A DNA stretch of 64,000 nt from Crotalaria pallida (lineage: Eukaryota; Streptophyta; Magnoliopsida; Fabales; Fabaceae), in the NCBI GenBank assembly GCA_037953625.1, contig CM075650.1:122557706-122621705 (forward strand), in the 5' to 3' direction. Of this stretch, positions 60,840-64,000 are shown piece after piece. A program made the position numbers and the translations under genes. The notes beneath the pieces are model-generated. The model made no database searches and was not told the DNA's origin. It saw only the letters and a list, made by a program, of their open reading frames with translations. Every line of letters begins with the position of its first letter. Position 1 is the first letter of the stretch.

Positions 60840-62789
60840 ATTCAAGTCAGATTACTCGAGTAACTCAAGACTTCACTCGAGTAATAAGCAAGCAAAAATA
60901 ATTTCACTCGAGTATTCAGCAAATCACTCGAGTATTACGAAAGCTATTTTTAAATCACTCGAGTAACAGAAAACCTACTCGAGTATTGTTCATAAACTGA
61001 AAGCAGATTACTCGAGTGACAAGAACTTTACTCGAGTAAACTGGGTAAAATTCAATTAAAACTCAGTTTTCAATGGAGTTCTTCAAGAATAACAATGCTA
61101 TGATGATTCAACAAATTATGAATGATTAATATGAACAATTTCAAGTAATATTAACATGCAATTTTAGATCAATTGAGTAGAATTAAGAAAACCCCAATTC
61201 TAACCTAAAAATGCAATTGTTAATGAATTAATGCAATACAAGGAATGAAAATAAAAGAGACACAAGGATAACACCTAGAAGGGGGGGTTGAATAGGTGTT
61301 ATAGAAACTTTGAAAGATTTTCGCAAGAAACAAATCTAAACGATTAAAACCAATGAAAATCAATCAATTAACAAATATTATATCAGAGATTAAGCGGAAA
61401 CAATCAACACCAATATTCTTATTGATTCACCTAGGTTATGAAAATGATTTTCCCTTTATCAATTTTGCACAATAAAGATTCAATTCAATCAATTATAGAA
61501 AAATCACTTTTTCTAGGTTTTCAATCAAGAACACAATTAAAAACTTGAATGTAAAGAGTTAAAGGTTTAGAGATACGACACAGTGATTTATCCTGGTTCA
61601 CTTTCATCCACTTGAAAGCTACTCCAGTCCCCTCTTCAACCAAGAGAGATTCTTCACTATGAGGAATTAGAGTTTCTCAAATTACAAGTAAATGCCTCAC
61701 AAGACTTCCTTCTTGCTAGCCTACAAGAGATACCACACCCTTGCCTTGTAACCCTATTGATATCTAATCTAACCTCTACTTGCTTGTTGATAACCCCACA
61801 ACAAGTCTTCTTTGCTTGCTTCACTCACAAGACTTCCAAGTACTTTGAGATTCTTCAAAGTGCCTTCCAAATGCTTGATGAAATGCTTCTTCAAGACTTT
61901 CAACTAAACTTGCTTGATTCACAAAATCAAGGCTTCCTTTGTTGTAGAATGTTTGCCTCTTGCAATGATTACAACTCAATAGAAAACAAAAACAATCCTA
62001 TGAATCTCTTTCAAAAGCTATGAAATATCAACATGAGAGATTCAAGGTTCTTGATCAAAGAATATAAAAATGAGAGCTTTGATCTTGAGAGAGTGAGAGA
62101 GAATAGTGTGGCTTTGATTCTTTGTAAAATTGTGTATCAAAATGATTCTAGATGATAGAAATGATTAGGAAAAGGTTTATATAGAATACCCAAAAGTTAG
62201 AGCACTTAGAATGGCTTTTGAGAAGTGAAAAACGTATTTAAAAAACCATATCTGATCAAGTTACTCGAGTGAAATGAGTGTTACTCGAGTAATACGAAAG
62301 CTGCATAAATTTCACTCGAGTGAAAAAGGTTTTATTCGAGTAAAAGTTCAGATAATCGATTATCAAAAGTTTGTTAATCGATTATCAGTTCAAAATACAC
62401 TGTTAATCAATTATCAAAATCTGTTAATCGATTATTAACATTAAAAATCACTTAAAACTTGTTTTCTCAAAAACTAAACCTTTTCTTTCAAACCTTTAAG
62501 CCACCTATTGATTTTAGGCAAAGTGAATACTCAAAATATGATATAATCATGCAATCAAAAGAGATTCACTACCCTCTAATAAATTCTACCCAAACTCATA
62601 AACTAAAAGACTTGTGAGGCAAAAGATAAAACAATAAAACATAAACTACCAAACTAAGTCTTCATGAGTTGGTTCTCTCTTCATAACTTGATGTTTGTTG
62701 TTGCTTGTTGAGCTTGAACTTGATCAACACATTTGTAGCTTGTTCAAAACCTTTTGGCATTTATCAAAACATTCTTCATGGATCTTACA
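60840..62789 (-). repeat. SIRE-type copia LTR (probably solo)
   Basis: On the minus strand it starts TGTAAGATCCATGAAG followed by TTTTGATAAATGCC, like the start of the SIRE-like LTR at 4498. It also shares GGGGACTGGAGTAGC, GTGAACCAGGATAAATC and CCTATTCAACCCCCCC with that LTR. The right border at 62789 is exact (it interrupts ...IPLIFG of the Athila protease). The left border is not fixed and lies between 60840 and 61250. Clusters of ACTCGAGT (60852-61040 and 62262-62340) and TAATCGATTA (62346-62440) are present. Confidence 0.7.
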
Positions 62790-64000
62790 CTTCCAAAAAT
62801 TAAAGGAATGTTATCATCCTCTTCTATGTCAAGTACCATAAAATGAAGGGGTAATATAAAATCTTTCACTTTCACCAAGATATCTTCCACCACTCCATAA
62901 GGGCGGAGGGCGGTGTTATCAGCAAGTTGTAATAGAATCGGGGTCGGCTTAATTTCTTATATCCCTAACTTATTGAAAAGTGACAAAGGCATGATATTAA
63001 CACTGGCACCAAGGTCACAGAGGGCCTTACCTGTATAATCCTTGCCGATGCTTATAGGTAGATTAAAGCTTCCTGGATCCTTCAACTTCGGCGGCAGATT
63101 GGATTTTATGATTCTGCTACACTTCTCAGCAATTGGGAATGTCTCTCCAGTGAGCATCCCCTTCTTCTTGGTCAGAAGATCCTTCATAAACCACGCATAC
63201 AGAGGCATTTGTTCAAGAGCCTCCGCAAACGGGATATTAATCTGGATCTTTCTGATCATATCCAGAAACTTCTGAAAATGCCTCCTATCTTCATCTTTCT
63301 TCAACCTTTGAGGAAAAGGCACCCTCAAAGGCAAAGGAGCTGGCCTAGGCTGAACTGGTATGTGATCCGCAGGTGGACCCTGCGTACTCGAAGCTCCTAA
63401 CTCACCTTCCTTCTTCTTTGATGTTGCATCACCCTTAGGCTCCTTCTCTTTGCTTGAATCTTCATTGGTGGCACTCCCTTTGGCAGTTGGTTCATCATAT
63501 GTTGTGCCACTTCGGAGTGTCACCTTCATGCACCTCTCCTTGGGATTAGCTATAGTGACACTGAGAAAGGTTCCCACTGACCTCTCAGATATCTGTTTGG
63601 CAAGTTGACCCACTTTCACCTCCAAGTTTCGAATGCTTGCACCCTGATTGGCAAATTGGGCTCTAGTCTCCTCAATGAATGATTCGGTGGAGTTGGTTAG
63701 CTTATCAAGTGTTACCTCCCAGGAAGGCTTCTGCTGCTGTTGTGGCTGATTCAATGCTGGGCTGTGCCAAGAGAAATTCGGGTGATTGCGATATGCTGGA
63801 TTGTAAGTGTTGGAGTACATGTTATTTCTATTTTCTCCACCTCCCACATACTTCGTTTGTTCTTCAATAGTCGCTGCTTTTCCCATCTCATTGGCACAGT
63901 CCCCATTCCGATGGTTCCCACTACAAAAGTCACAAACCAATGTACTACCCACTGATCCCAACTGATTCTGTCCCATCTGCTTCACCAATGCTGTAATCTG
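62790..64000 (-). pseudogene. Athila-type gag and protease N-terminus, partial
   Basis: The frame enters from the window end and runs to TAA at 62957-62959, then continues in the same frame (EIKPTPILLQLADNTALRP, ILVKVKDFILPLHF, DNIPLIFG) to the LTR insertion at 62789. It contains a CX2CX3HX4C zinc knuckle (CDFCSGNHRNGDC), a Q/P-rich linker, a coiled-coil-like stretch and the protease active-site region CDLGASVNIMPLSLF. These are diagnostic of the Athila lineage. Gag assembles the particle and the protease matures it. Only one stop separates gag and protease, which may be a point mutation or a programmed stop. Confidence 0.85.

Noticed and set aside
60852..61040. Regularly recurring ACTCGAGT that superficially resembles a repeat-spacer array
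   Set aside because: Spacing is irregular, the repeat is only 8 bp and it lies in a plant LTR; not a CRISPR array.

Overview
This is nuclear DNA of a flowering plant, almost certainly a eudicot and probably a legume-type genome. The evidence is spliceosomal genes with GT-AG introns, Ty1/copia (SIRE and Tork types), Ty3/gypsy (Tat and Athila types), Helitrons, Stowaway, Mutator-like and hAT elements, an Au-type SINE, and very AT-rich spacers. The species assignment is inference. There are no operons, rRNA genes, convincing tRNA genes or CRISPR arrays.

Two host genes are supported. At 17513-17950 (+) an intact, intronless calmodulin-like EF-hand gene has a TATA box and several CGCG/G-box motifs upstream. 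At 36529-50445 (-) an apparently intact 27-exon gene encodes a 1259-residue FHA plus AAA ATPase. Every intron could be placed on GT-AG borders and the exon lengths sum to 3780 nt, an exact multiple of three.

The rest is mostly transposable elements. 1-16290 is a nest: a Tork-type copia element on the minus strand was hit by gypsy-type LTRs. One of these LTRs (2290-13944) was later hit by a nearly intact SIRE-like copia element (4498-13399, 5-bp target duplication, LTRs nearly identical). The left-most LTR carries an hAT-like element holding one exon of the ER membrane complex subunit EMC1. 18069-26148 is a cluster of three Helitrons sharing a 3' hairpin, with Stowaway and Mutator-like MITEs nested inside. 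28117-35330 holds hAT, Mutator-like, fold-back and Stowaway elements plus tandem repeats.

Downstream of the AAA gene's 5' end, 52465-55706 (+) is a decayed Tat-type gypsy polyprotein. It is cut by an Athila-type element on the minus strand (55707 to beyond the window end). That element keeps gag and protease but has no visible RT or integrase. It carries a second ORF, resembling the 'putative plant transposon protein' family, behind its own leader. A SIRE-type LTR is inserted in its protease.

The most unusual signal is a class of short palindromes (TTAATCGATTAA, ACTCGAGT and relatives) clustered inside LTRs of several unrelated retrotransposon families. A tandem duplication in the AAA gene also creates a second, in-frame 5' splice site.
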